In this document: positions 1-7,569 of the stretch, piece by piece | Position numbering within the stretch: the first letter of the stretch is position 1 | How the letters are laid out: every line of letters starts with the position of its first letter | Source of the DNA: Acidobacteriota bacterium | Lineage (GTDB): Bacteria; Acidobacteriota; Terriglobia; Terriglobales; Acidobacteriaceae | Direction: 5' to 3' | DNA: 36,872 bases | NCBI GenBank assembly: GCA_021806005.1 | Contig: JAJZDM010000029.1 | Location: 1-36,872, forward strand | Position numbers and translations under genes: made by a program | Notes under the pieces: model-generated | Told to the model about the DNA's origin: nothing | Database searches by the model: none | What the model saw: only the letters and a program-made list of their open reading frames with translations

Positions 1-336
1 GTGAGAGCACCCGCCAACGTGAAGCCGGCGCAGCGGAGATTGCCAGCGGTCCTGAACGTGAGTGCGAAGTTGTCCGCCAGCGTCCGCCTGGGAATAGAAA
101 TCCGACCGCTGGGCAAGATTGAGATTCACGAAAGAGGCCTGCGGGAGAACGCGCTTCCTGCATTCTCTGATGGGGATGTGGCTGGACGAGCGCCGCAGCC
201 TCCTGCCTGCGCCAGTAACGGGGTCTCGTCGATGAAAGGGCGCGTTGGCGCGGAAGCGCTGCCCCACCGCAGTCATTCCGGAGGCCTGTGCGAGGCAAGA
301 GGGCGGGAAGCAGCCGGTTGGATGCCGCGAACATAC
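1..336. other. No gene identified at left edge
   Basis: The first 336 bases hold no gene I can support. A plus-strand frame is open from base 1 into the next gene, but its product is low in recognisable structure, it runs across a strong terminator hairpin, and it ends antisense to the TPR lipoprotein gene. It may be the downstream flank of a gene outside the window. Confidence 0.5.
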
Positions 337-372
337 AAAGCGGAAGGGCCCCGGCCGGGGCCCTTCCGCTTT
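337..372 (-). terminator. Intrinsic terminator of the TPR lipoprotein gene
   Basis: This is a perfect 36-base inverted repeat (two 18-base arms, AAAGCGGAAGGGCCCCGG and its complement). It lies 36 bases after the stop codon of the minus-strand TPR lipoprotein gene. On the minus strand the stem ends in CTTT followed by GTATGTT, a short U-rich tail. A-rich and T-rich arm ends would let it work in both directions. Confidence 0.8.
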
Positions 373-407
373 GGGAGATGGTTCAGGGTTCGAGGGGGGC
401 GCGCTGC

Positions 408-1229
408 CTACTGAGCGACGATTCCTCCGTGTTCTGCAATCTTCTCTTTGGCCAGTTCGTTGGCCTTGCGAGCACCCATGGCGCGCTGCACCCAGGCGTC
501 TGCCTGAGCCAGGTCGGCCTTGCGGGCGGCGTCGTTGCCGCAATCCAGATCGGCCTTGCGGCGATAGGTGAGGTTCAGGTAGGACATGGCATCGTCGTAG
601 TTCGGATTGATGTCCACTGCCTGCTGCAGGTACTTCTGAGCGTCCGTGACCAGATCCGTATTGGCGGCTACCAGCTTCTGGCAGACATCCTTGGACATCT
701 TCGCGTTGCCCTCGCCATCGTCCTGCATACCCACCGTGGCCAGGATGTTGGTGGCGTTCTTGTAGGCTTGCGTCCAGTCGATCACACCCAGCGTGTAATT
801 GGCCTCGGCGTCATGCGGATCAATCTGAATGATCTTGAGTTCATCAGCCTTGGCTTCATCGTATCTGTGAATATTGCGATCCAGCGAGGCGACCTGACGA
901 AGTGCGTCCAGATCGTTCGGATTCTGGTTCAGCACAGCGTCGAAGCCGTTGATTGCCTTTTGTGCAATCGCAATATTCTCGGGCGTCGTGAGGTCTGGAA
1001 CCACTTGATAGCTGTATGCGGTGGCAAGATAAAGACGGCTCTCTGCGCTGGTCGGGTCAAGGGCGACCGACTTCTGGAAGTAATCGACAGCCTCTTCATA
1101 CTTGCCGGCTTTGAAGGCCTGAACGCCTTTGACGAGTTGGTCGCGCGCCTTGAGCTTGGTACATCCCACGCTGCTTCCCAGTACCAGGAGCAGCGCTGCA
1201 CTTGCGGTCATTCGTGCACTAAGTTTCAT
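408..1229 (-). CDS. Tetratricopeptide-repeat lipoprotein
   Basis: Predicted 273-residue exported lipoprotein. The N-terminus has a basic start, a hydrophobic stretch (about residues 9-20) and a lipobox ending VGC with the lipidated Cys at 23. The rest reads as TPR-type helical pairs: AFKAGKYEEAVDYFQKSVALDP near 39-60, DADELKIIQIDPHDAEANYTLG-like units in the middle, and a further unit near 195-225. TPR lipoproteins commonly scaffold envelope complexes, but no partner is shown here. The start at 1229 is preferred because GGGAAGGG lies just upstream and it gives an intact signal peptide; the frame stays open about 52 codons further upstream. Tandem promoter candidates precede it and a strong terminator follows, so it is probably transcribed alone. 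The specific function is unknown. Confidence 0.85.
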   Translation of the reverse strand: MKLSARMTASAALLLVLGSSVGCTKLKARDQLVKGVQAFKAGKYEEAVDYFQKSVALDPTSAESRLYLATAYSYQVVPDLTTPENIAIAQKAINGFDAVLNQNPNDLDALRQVASLDRNIHRYDEAKADELKIIQIDPHDAEANYTLGVIDWTQAYKNATNILATVGMQDDGEGNAKMSKDVCQKLVAANTDLVTDAQKYLQQAVDINPNYDDAMSYLNLTYRRKADLDCGNDAARKADLAQADAWVQRAMGARKANELAKEKIAEHGGIVAQ

Positions 1230-1322
1230 CCGTGAACCCTTCCCAATGATTTGACAAAATCCCCCCGGCCCGTGGAAGGGCTCTGTAATCAGAATACTAC
1301 TACCATCGTTGGTCCCCAAACG

Positions 1323-1352
1323 ATTGTACTGGCAGGCAGGAAGGTTTGTCAG
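1323..1352 (-). promoter_or_regulatory. Promoter candidate for the TPR lipoprotein gene
   Basis: On the minus strand CTGACA (1352-1347) is followed by an 18-base spacer and TACAAT (1328-1323), a good sigma-70-type pair about 95 bases upstream of the start. A second possible pair lies just upstream: TTGACA at 1385-1380, a 17-base spacer, and TCCAAT at 1362-1357. The rest of the 1230-1582 gap shows no gene. Confidence 0.55.
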
Positions 1353-1582
1353 CGTCATTGGATAAGGTCGGCTCAGCCTTGTCAAGGGAGGCGCAGGATC
1401 CAGTCCACGATCCCGGAACTCACTGGACGGCTCAAGCCCCAGCCAGTGTCTTCCTTCGGAGGGCGACCCAGAGCGTCACGCCTGGAACAGGGAGACGCTT
1501 GCGGCGCCTCTGCCGGCCATGCATCCGGGCAGCGGGCAGCGTAACCGGGAAGCGGAGAGACCCGCCAGCCGGCCAGATGGCT

Positions 1583-2161
1583 CTAATCCTTGCGTTTCCT
1601 GTTGGAGACCCTCTTGCGCGGCAGTGGGCCTCTGCCGGCGAGCTTCTTGCTGGCGAGGCGCTTGGCGGCCGATCTCCCGGCGGGGGCGGCTGGTGAGGCA
1701 CCGATTGCGGGTCGCTTTGCTCCGGCCGCAGGTCGCCTGGCACCGGCCGCAGGTCGCTTCGCTCCGGCCGCCGCTGAGTTGGCCAGCCGCTGCAGCTTGG
1801 CGGCGTGAACGTCCAGCATCTCTTCCACCTGGCTCAGGAAGACAGCCGTCTGCATCGGTTTCACCAGCATCTTGTCTGCCCCGATATCCGCCCATTCGTC
1901 ATCGGGGTAAGAGGTGAGCAGCGCCACAGCGGGATGGTACGGAGCCGAGCGTGCTGCCTGGATCACATCCCGACCGGCGGCGTCGTTCTCCATGCGCATA
2001 TCTGTCATCACCATCTGGTACTCGTGCAGCTTCATCTTGGAGTGGGCTTCCCGCGCGCTGGCGGCGGTCTCCACCTCAAAGCCGCTGATCTCAAGCACTG
2101 CTTTCATGGTCAGCAGGACAGCAACTTCATCATCGACAAGGAGTATGCGGCGCTTTGCCAA
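1583..2161 (-). CDS. Single-domain response regulator with basic Ala/Lys/Arg/Pro tail
   Basis: A 192-residue protein. Residues 1-125 form a CheY-like receiver: acidic D10-D11, phospho-acceptor D54 in MVMTDMRM, T83 in LLTSYPDD, and the conserved K101-P102. There is no HTH or enzymatic output domain. From about residue 130 the protein becomes a basic, Ala/Pro-rich tail resembling histone H1 C-termini: three heptads of the form A-K/R-R-P-A-A/I-G, then KRLASKK and RKRVSNRKRKD. The start is the TTG at 2161, because AGGAGA sits 7 bases upstream and the receiver begins at once (AKRRILLVDDE). The frame remains open far upstream but without domain content. No histidine kinase is adjacent. The tail suggests nucleic-acid or membrane-phosphate binding (inference). 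Confidence 0.85.
   Translation of the reverse strand: MAKRRILLVDDEVAVLLTMKAVLEISGFEVETAASAREAHSKMKLHEYQMVMTDMRMENDAAGRDVIQAARSAPYHPAVALLTSYPDDEWADIGADKMLVKPMQTAVFLSQVEEMLDVHAAKLQRLANSAAAGAKRPAAGARRPAAGAKRPAIGASPAAPAGRSAAKRLASKKLAGRGPLPRKRVSNRKRKD
1701..1763. repeat. Three tandem 21-bp units inside the response regulator gene
   Basis: Three imperfect 21-base units (1701-1721, 1722-1742, 1743-1763) encode the repeated A-K/R-R-P-A-A/I-G heptads of the tail. The second and third units share the first 15 bases (CCGGCCGCAGGTCGC). The unit length is a multiple of three, so gain or loss keeps the frame. Confidence 0.85.
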
Positions 2162-2690
2162 GGGGTTCTCTCCTGGTTCTGCAAGCCCCGGACGAACGGC
2201 TGGCCAGCCGTCCTCACAGGTTGCGTGAGATACAGTACTGCAACCACTCCTGCAGAGCAGCTTCGCCGATATGCAAGCCAGCCGTCCGGCGTTCGGGGTT
2301 GCCTTCTGCTCAGCATACGCCACCGGTTGGCGGCGCCCTCTGTCGCGACGCCTTGCGAAGAGGATCTGTCTGCCACCGTTATCGTCGCAGCTTGCTGCGC
2401 GCGGTGCAAGGGATGGCCTGCTGCCCCGGCCGGCTTCTTTGGCCTGACCCGGTTGCCAAGCCTGACACGGCACCCAGGGTGAGCGGCGGCAGCGTCGAAG
2501 ACGGGGAAGAGTCATTCTGAAGGCGTCCCGCATGGTGTGGGGCGGAGCGACGCGGTGCGATTCCTGAGATTCAGGTCCACGCGGTGCATGCGTCTGTTGT
2601 AAACTATCAGTTCCACGAGTCTTCAGCGCCTTGGCGAGCAACCTCCCTCTCCCCTGCGCCTGTTGGCATGATCGACTGCCTTGGAGTCGA
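2162..2690. other. Intergenic region between response regulator and infC
   Basis: This 529-base divergent gap holds no recognisable gene. It contains a perfect 16-base palindrome (ACGGCTGG/CCAGCCGT) at 2196-2211, 35-50 bases upstream of the response-regulator start. It also has an inverted repeat GGTTGC...GCAACC (2219-2224 and 2240-2245). The remainder is GC-rich without hairpins or motifs I can name. Confidence 0.5.
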
Positions 2691-2699
2691 TGCTATACT
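2691..2699 (+). promoter_or_regulatory. Extended -10 promoter of infC
   Basis: TGC at 2691-2693 followed by TATACT at 2694-2699 is a strong extended -10 element. No good -35 box lies 17 bases upstream, which fits extended -10 promoters. Transcription would start near 2706, giving a leader of about 90 bases before the proposed ATT start. The in-frame ATG at 2690 lies in the promoter and cannot be the start. Confidence 0.65.
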
Positions 2700-2794
2700 C
2701 GCGAGTGCTCCGGGATCTCCGCTGGATCGCAGCGGGAATCCAAACCATACTCTTTGAACATGGCCGCCGAGCGTGCGCGCCGTGGAGGCCGAAG

Positions 2795-3412
2795 ATTCCA
2801 CCATTCGATAAGCGTTCCGCAAAATCCTTTGTCCGCACCAATGAACGTATCCGCGCACGCGAAGTCCGCGTGATCGACGAGAACGGGGAGCAACTGGGCG
2901 TGATGCCGCCGTTTGAGGCCCTCAAGATGGCCCGCGAGCGCAGCCTGGATCTGGTCGAGATCTCGCCCAACGCTGTTCCCCCAGTGTGCAAGATTCAAGA
3001 CTACGGCAAGTACCTCTATGAGAAGGACAAGAGCGAGCGTGCCGCGCGCAAGAAGCAGAAGGTCATCACCATCAAGGAAGTGAAGTTCTCGGTCACCGTG
3101 GATGAGCACGACTACCAGACCAAGAAGAACCAGGCGATCCGCTTTCTGGGTGACGGCGACAAGGTCAAGGCAAGCCTGCGCTTCAAGGGCCGCCAGATGG
3201 CGCACCGCGACCTGGGCTACAAGATCATCAATCGCCTGATCATGGACATCGGCGAGGCGGGCACGGTGGAGTTCATGCCGCGCATGGAGGGTACGACCCT
3301 GCACGCGATCCTGGCTCCATCCAAAAAGGCGGAGCCTGCTCCAGCGGCGCCCCGGCCCAAAGCTGCTGCGGAAGCTTCCGGTGCGGCTGCACCCCAGACC
3401 CCCGGCGCTTAA
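2795..3412 (+). CDS. infC: Translation initiation factor IF-3, probable ATT start
   Basis: IF-3 binds the 30S subunit, prevents premature 50S joining and checks the start codon in the P site. The 205-residue product shows the N-terminal domain (RTNERIRAREVRVID about 14-28, EISPNAVPPVCKIQDYGKY about 55-73), the basic linker helix (RAARKKQK) and the C-terminal domain (VDEHDYQTKKNQAIRFL, KGRQMAHRDLGYKI). A 30-residue Ala/Pro tail follows, longer than in E. coli. I choose ATT at 2795 because GGAGG lies at 2784-2788 with a 6-base spacer, the known family N-terminus begins here, and the only upstream in-frame ATG (2690) is inside the -10 box. Rare AUU-type starts are a known autoregulatory feature of infC. 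The neighbours (rpmI/rplT) that often follow infC are absent. Confidence 0.93.
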   Translation: MPPFDKRSAKSFVRTNERIRAREVRVIDENGEQLGVMPPFEALKMARERSLDLVEISPNAVPPVCKIQDYGKYLYEKDKSERAARKKQKVITIKEVKFSVTVDEHDYQTKKNQAIRFLGDGDKVKASLRFKGRQMAHRDLGYKIINRLIMDIGEAGTVEFMPRMEGTTLHAILAPSKKAEPAPAAPRPKAAAEASGAAAPQTPGA

Positions 3413-3493
3413 GCGCTCCTAAGCATCCGCAGGGCGCTCCCTCACCCTCTCTACAGCATCCAGCCCGGCATTCGGGCTGGGTGTGGTACCCGC

Positions 3494-3534
3494 GGCGCCG
3501 ACGGCATTCCTCCCGTCGGCGCCCTGCTGTTTTG
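3494..3534 (+). terminator. Terminator after infC
   Basis: GGCGCCGACGG (3494-3504) pairs with CCGTCGGCGCC (3513-3523) around an 8-base loop, and CTGCTGTTTT follows. A second hairpin without a U tract (CCAGCCCG/CGGGCTGG, 3460-3480) lies between it and the infC stop. The site separates infC from the convergent oxidoreductase gene. Confidence 0.7.
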
Positions 3535-3546
3535 GGTACGTAGGCG

Positions 3547-4998
3547 TCAGCGGGGGCCGTGATCCTGCCAGGCGGCCAGGGCTGCCCTGTGGCCGCACAT
3601 GCCATGGACTCCACCGCCGGGTGGCGTCGAGGAGCTGCAGAGATACAGCCTGGGGTTGCTGGTGCGGTAGAGAGTGCGGGTCGGGCGGAAGAGAATCTGC
3701 CCCAGCGTCATCGCGCCGCCGCTGATGTCGCCCCCGATCAGGCTGGGATTCCACGCCTCCAAAGCCGCGGCGCTGCTAGCGCGGCGGGCCAGCACACAAT
3801 CTGAAAACCCGGGTGCGTAACGCTCGATCTGATCTTCGATGGCCTGGGTGCGATCGATGTTGGAACCGTTCGGAACATGGCAGTAGGCCCAGGCGGTGTG
3901 TTGGCCGGCGGGGGCCCGAGACGGGTCAAAGAGGCTGGGCTGCACCAGAAGAACGAAGGGCCGCGTGCTGGAGGGCTCGTCCAGGTGGCCGTAAAACGCA
4001 TCCTGCTCGTAGTGGGCGATCTCCGCCAGAGAGCCGCCCAGGTGCACCGTGGCGGCGCGCCGGCACCCTGCTGCCTGCCACGGGATCGGACGGCTCAGAG
4101 CGTAGTCGATCTTGAAGATTCCTGGCCCGTGCTTATAGGACTGCAGGCGCTGCCTGTAGCCGGCGTCGAGTTCCGTGCCGGCGATGCGGAGCAGTGCCTC
4201 GACGCTGGTGTCCAGCAGGGTGATGTCGGCCTGGGGCATGTCGCGGAGCTGGCCAACTTCGGAGTTCAGGAGCACGCGGCCTCCCAGGTCGTAGAGGAGG
4301 CTGGCCATCGCGTGGCTGATGGCCTGGGCTCCATAGACGCCCGGGACGGTGCTGCCAGCCACCGGCCAGCCTGCAGCATGAGAGGCCGCGGTGAGTACGA
4401 TGCCGGTGGCTGCGCTGGCTACGCTGGTGAGTGGAAGTACGGAGTGTGCGGCCACGCCAGCGAACAGGGCCCGGGTGCGCTGGTCCTCAAAGAGCGTGCT
4501 GGCCAGCAGTTGAGCGGGCCACAGTGCTGACGCGCCGAACGCTGCCATCGCCAGCGGATGACGGGGGAGACGGAGAAGCGGCTGGGTGAGGTCTTCCACG
4601 AGTCCGGGCCAGTTGCGTACAGCGGAGGAGAAGAGACTCCGCCAGGCCTGGCCATCGTGCGCAGGGAGCTGTGCCGCGGTGGCATCCAACGCTGGTTCCA
4701 GCGTCAGGGCGGAGCCGTCATCGAAGGGATGGGCCAGTGGAGCCGGGGAATGGATCCAGCGCAGCCCGTGATCGGCCAAGGGCAGGCTGCGGTAGAAGGG
4801 GCTGGAGACGCCCAGAGGGAAGGCAGAGGCGCCGAGATCGTGGTGGAAGCCGGGGAGCGTCACCTCGGCGTTGGAGCAGGCGCCGCCCAGGGTCGCATTA
4901 CGTTCATAGACGGTTACCGCTACGCCGCGTTGCGCAAGGGTGACGGCTGCGGCAAGACCATTGGGACCGGAGCCGATGATGTTGGCTGTGCGCAGCAT
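3547..4998 (-). CDS. CrtI/phytoene-desaturase-like FAD-dependent oxidoreductase
   Basis: A 483-residue flavoprotein of the NAD(P)/FAD-dependent amine-oxidase/phytoene-dehydrogenase superfamily (COG1233 type). Residues 7-35 form the dinucleotide fold (IIGSGPNGLAAAVTLAQRG ending in the acidic YER), followed by LGGACSNAEVTLPGFHHDLGAS. The C-terminus carries the second FAD motif, LYLCSSSTPPGGGVHGMCGHRAA. Homologues include carotenoid desaturases and isomerases and many uncharacterised dehydrogenases. No crtB, crtE or other carotenoid gene is nearby, so the substrate cannot be inferred. There is no signal peptide or membrane helix, so it is cytosolic or peripheral. No clear ribosome-binding site precedes the ATG. 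It lies downstream of tyrS but a terminator separates them, so it probably has its own promoter (TAGAGT near 5030 is a weak candidate). Confidence 0.85.
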   Translation of the reverse strand: MLRTANIIGSGPNGLAAAVTLAQRGVAVTVYERNATLGGACSNAEVTLPGFHHDLGASAFPLGVSSPFYRSLPLADHGLRWIHSPAPLAHPFDDGSALTLEPALDATAAQLPAHDGQAWRSLFSSAVRNWPGLVEDLTQPLLRLPRHPLAMAAFGASALWPAQLLASTLFEDQRTRALFAGVAAHSVLPLTSVASAATGIVLTAASHAAGWPVAGSTVPGVYGAQAISHAMASLLYDLGGRVLLNSEVGQLRDMPQADITLLDTSVEALLRIAGTELDAGYRQRLQSYKHGPGIFKIDYALSRPIPWQAAGCRRAATVHLGGSLAEIAHYEQDAFYGHLDEPSSTRPFVLLVQPSLFDPSRAPAGQHTAWAYCHVPNGSNIDRTQAIEDQIERYAPGFSDCVLARRASSAAALEAWNPSLIGGDISGGAMTLGQILFRPTRTLYRTSNPRLYLCSSSTPPGGGVHGMCGHRAALAAWQDHGPR

Positions 4999-5064
4999 GG
5001 GAGCGGGGTTGCGGCCCGGAGATGATGCTACTCTACACCGTCCCGCAGGCAGTCATGGAACCCC

Positions 5065-5095
5065 GCAAAAAACCAAGGCCCTCTTGCGAGGGCCT
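5065..5095 (-). terminator. Intrinsic terminator of tyrS
   Basis: On the minus strand AGGCCCTC pairs with GAGGGCCT around a four-base loop (5076-5095), followed by GG and six T (5072-5067). This is a textbook Rho-independent terminator, 118 bases after the tyrS stop, and separates tyrS from the oxidoreductase gene. Confidence 0.9.
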
Positions 5096-5212
5096 GACCT
5101 AAAGAGTCGCCCCGAACCCAGGCAGCAGCGGGAGCGAACGATTGGATTGTACCGAAAAGCCCCCCTGAAACGAGCCTTCCGCACGTTAGCCATCCATCCT
5201 CAGTGGCTTACC

Positions 5213-6526
5213 TCAGCGAATCACTGCGATCTTGGTCTGTCTTCCGCAACGGATGGTCAGTTCGCGCGGGCGCGAGGAAATTTCGAGGAGCTTCTGGAAG
5301 GTCTTCTCTCCGTCCAGAAAGACGCCCGCAGTCTCCACCTGGGTCTCGGCTGCGCGTCTGGACTCCTTTATGCCCAGGCGAACCAGCAGCCGGGCGAGGT
5401 CGATGGTTGCGACGTGGTTCGGGTCTCTGTCTGCTTCCTGGAGTGAGGGGGCGTCCATGCGGGCGACGTCTGCTAACGCAATCGCAACCCGTTCCACGTT
5501 TTCGGCAACCCCCTTCTGCTGGAACTGGGTAGCCCAGGCCTGCGCAGCGGCCTCGGCGTCAGCCGCCCCGTGGAAGTCTGCGGTGATGGCGTGGGCCAGG
5601 TTCTTCTTGGCCTGCATGGGGTGCAGGCTGCCGCCGGCGACCTCGGTCTGCATGGCGTCGATGCGGGACTGGGGAAGATCGGTGAGGAAGGTCCAGTAGC
5701 GCCACATCAGCTCGTCGGAGATGCTCATCAGCTTGCCGTACATCTCCGCAGCGGGCTCCTGGATGCCGATGGCGTTGTTGAGCGACTTGGACATCTTCTG
5801 CACGCCGTCCAGGCCCTCGAGGATGGGCGTCATCAGGATGATCTGTGGCTTCTGGCCGGCGTCGCGCTGCAGGTCGCGGCCGCGCATCAGGTTGAACTTC
5901 TGGTCGGTGCCGCCCAACTCGACGTCGCACTCCAGGGCCACCGAGTCATAGCCCTGCGCCATGGGGTAGAGAAGCTCGTGGACGTGGATCGGCTGCTCGT
6001 CCTGGAAGCGCTTGTGAAAGTCCTCCCGCTCCAGCATCTGCGAGACGGTGAACTTGGCGGCGAGGCGGACCATGCCGGCGTAGCCCAGTTTGTCCAGCCA
6101 CTCGGAGTTGTAGCGAACCTCGGTCTTCTCCCGGTCGAGGATCTTGAAGACCTGGTCCTTGTAGGTCTCGGCGTTGCGATCAATCTCCTCGCGGGAGAGC
6201 GGCTTGCGGGTCTGGTTCTTGCCGGTGGGGTCGCCGATCAGGGCGGTGGAGTCGCCGATCAGGAAGATCACCGTATGGCCAAGCTGCTGGAAGTGCTTCA
6301 GCTTGCGCATCAGCACCGTGTGACCCAGGTGGAGATCGGGAGCGGTGGGGTCGAAGCCGGCCTTGATGCGCAGGGGAGTGCCTGTGCGGCGGGAGTCTTC
6401 CAGGCGGGCCGCAAGGGCCTCCGGAGCCGGGGAGGAGACCGAGGGGATGATCTCGGCAGCCCCCTTGGTGATCAGGTCAAGCTGCTCGGCGACCGGAGGA
6501 AAGATGGCGTGGGATTCCGTGTGCAT
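5213..6526 (-). CDS. tyrS: Tyrosine--tRNA ligase
   Basis: This enzyme charges tRNA-Tyr with tyrosine, using ATP, in the cytosol. The 437-residue protein has the class I signatures: HLGH at 66-69 (HIGH motif), [20 protein letters not shown] at about 193-212 contacting tyrosine and tRNA, and KMSKS at 244-248. The last 65 residues form an S4-type RNA-binding domain ([20 protein letters not shown], with FLDGEK). The spacing resembles the TyrZ-like branch of bacterial TyrRS rather than E. coli TyrS (inference). The N-terminus is about 20 residues longer than usual before the catalytic domain. A candidate -10 box (TATACT) lies 12 bases upstream of the ATG, which would leave a very short leader. No T-box leader is visible. 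A strong terminator ends the unit. Confidence 0.96.
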   Translation of the reverse strand: MHTESHAIFPPVAEQLDLITKGAAEIIPSVSSPAPEALAARLEDSRRTGTPLRIKAGFDPTAPDLHLGHTVLMRKLKHFQQLGHTVIFLIGDSTALIGDPTGKNQTRKPLSREEIDRNAETYKDQVFKILDREKTEVRYNSEWLDKLGYAGMVRLAAKFTVSQMLEREDFHKRFQDEQPIHVHELLYPMAQGYDSVALECDVELGGTDQKFNLMRGRDLQRDAGQKPQIILMTPILEGLDGVQKMSKSLNNAIGIQEPAAEMYGKLMSISDELMWRYWTFLTDLPQSRIDAMQTEVAGGSLHPMQAKKNLAHAITADFHGAADAEAAAQAWATQFQQKGVAENVERVAIALADVARMDAPSLQEADRDPNHVATIDLARLLVRLGIKESRRAAETQVETAGVFLDGEKTFQKLLEISSRPRELTIRCGRQTKIAVIR

Positions 6527-6538
6527 GGGTCAGTCTGA

Positions 6539-6544
6539 AGTATA
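6539..6544 (-). promoter_or_regulatory. -10 box candidate for tyrS
   Basis: TATACT on the minus strand, 12 bases before the tyrS ATG. No convincing -35 is visible. If used, the mRNA leader would be only about 5 bases, consistent with other very short leaders in this window. Confidence 0.4.
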
Positions 6545-6688
6545 TTCGTCCTTCCCGGAGTTCCACCACCTCCAGTGCATCGCCGCGGCCTCTGCCCGGA
6601 AGTGCGGGTTCGCGGAGGCACCTCCAGAGTTCTGGGGCGATCGTTCCGGGTGATGGATTCAGCCGCCTGGACCTGCTACAACTTCGGC

Positions 6689-7498
6689 ATGGCTCTCTCA
6701 GCGCAGGACAGTGGTCTTTCTCTTTCGTTGCATGGCAAAGTAGTTCTGGTTACAGGTGGATCGCGGGGGATCGGCGCGGCCACGGTGCGCCTCTTTCGGC
6801 AGGCCGGAGCGCGGGTGGTCTTCAGCTATCACCGGGCTCAGCTTCAGGCGGAGGAGTTGGTGCGGGCCTGTGGAGGCGAGACCTTCTGCTGCGCGCTGCG
6901 CCAGGAGTTGACCCGTCCTGAAGATGGGCAGGCCCTGGTGGCCGCGGCCGCGCAGGTCTTTGGACGACTGGACTGCCTGGTCGTCAATCACGGCATCTGG
7001 CCGGCCCACGACCAGCCGCTGGCCACCATGCCTCTGCAGCAGTGGCGCACCACCCTCGGGGTGAATCTGGACAGCGTCTTCGGGCTGCTGCAGGCCGGGG
7101 TGGAACAGATGCTCCGCCAGCCCGGCCCGCCGGAGGGCGCACGCGGGCATCTGGTGCTGATTGCCTCCACGGCTGCGCAGCGGGGAGAGGCGTTTCATGC
7201 CGACTATGCGGCCAGCAAGGGAGCACTGATCTCACTTACCAAGAGTCTGTCCAGTGAGCTTGCGCCGCAGGGGATTCTCTGCAACTGCGTGGCTCCGGGA
7301 TGGGTGCGGACTGAGATGTCGGAGGCTGCGCTCGGAGACCCGCAGACCGCTGAGCGGGCGCTGCGCCTCATTCCGCTTGGCCGGACCGCCGCGCCGGAGG
7401 AGATCGCCGGGCCGGTGGTTTTTCTCTGTACGCCCTGGGCGGGTTTTGTCTCCGGCGAGGTCTTCAACGTCAACGGCGGCGCGGTGCTGGTCGGGTGA
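6689..7498 (+). CDS. Short-chain dehydrogenase/reductase (FabG-like)
   Basis: A 269-residue classical SDR that would oxidise or reduce a hydroxyl/carbonyl substrate with NAD(P)(H). Visible motifs: the cofactor loop TGGSRGIG at 22-29, VVNHG at 98-102 (variant of NNAG), catalytic Ser160 in LIASTA, Tyr173 and Lys177 in YAASK, and the PGW of VAPGWVRTEM. The C-terminal FVSGEVFNVNGGAVLVG is typical of FabG-type proteins. Ala31 after the glycine loop and SYHRA at the end of beta-2 suggest NADPH preference (inference). Isolated from fatty-acid genes, so it need not be FabG. The start is uncertain: 6689 gives the usual N-terminus and lies 6 bases after a TACAAC -10-like box, while ATG 6653 is an in-frame alternative. 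Neither has a clear ribosome-binding site. Confidence 0.88.
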   Translation: MALSAQDSGLSLSLHGKVVLVTGGSRGIGAATVRLFRQAGARVVFSYHRAQLQAEELVRACGGETFCCALRQELTRPEDGQALVAAAAQVFGRLDCLVVNHGIWPAHDQPLATMPLQQWRTTLGVNLDSVFGLLQAGVEQMLRQPGPPEGARGHLVLIASTAAQRGEAFHADYAASKGALISLTKSLSSELAPQGILCNCVAPGWVRTEMSEAALGDPQTAERALRLIPLGRTAAPEEIAGPVVFLCTPWAGFVSGEVFNVNGGAVLVG

Positions 7499-7569
7499 GG
7501 CGAGGGCGCGTCAACATTCCGCCAAACTCCCAGACCGCAGACGGACAACCTCGGTCAAAGCAGGGAAGG

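Noticed and set aside
1-414. Open plus-strand frame of 137 codons at the left edge
   Set aside because: No recognisable domain, passes through the perfect terminator hairpin and ends antisense to the TPR lipoprotein gene.
1701-1763. Possible CRISPR-like short repeat array
   Set aside because: The units are directly abutting 21-bp coding repeats without spacers and lie inside the response regulator gene.
2162-2641. 480-base N-terminal extension of the response regulator frame
   Set aside because: It lacks domain content, is Arg/Pro/Gly-rich like a chance GC-rich frame, and a TTG with a good Shine-Dalgarno starts the receiver exactly.
2681-2794. Upstream extension of infC to a start at 2681 or 2690
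   Set aside because: Those starts lie upstream of or within the promoter's -10 box and the extra residues have no IF-3 similarity.
3547-4998. Carotenoid biosynthesis cluster around the CrtI-like gene
   Set aside because: No phytoene synthase, prenyltransferase or cyclase gene is adjacent; the protein is a general FAD oxidoreductase of that superfamily.
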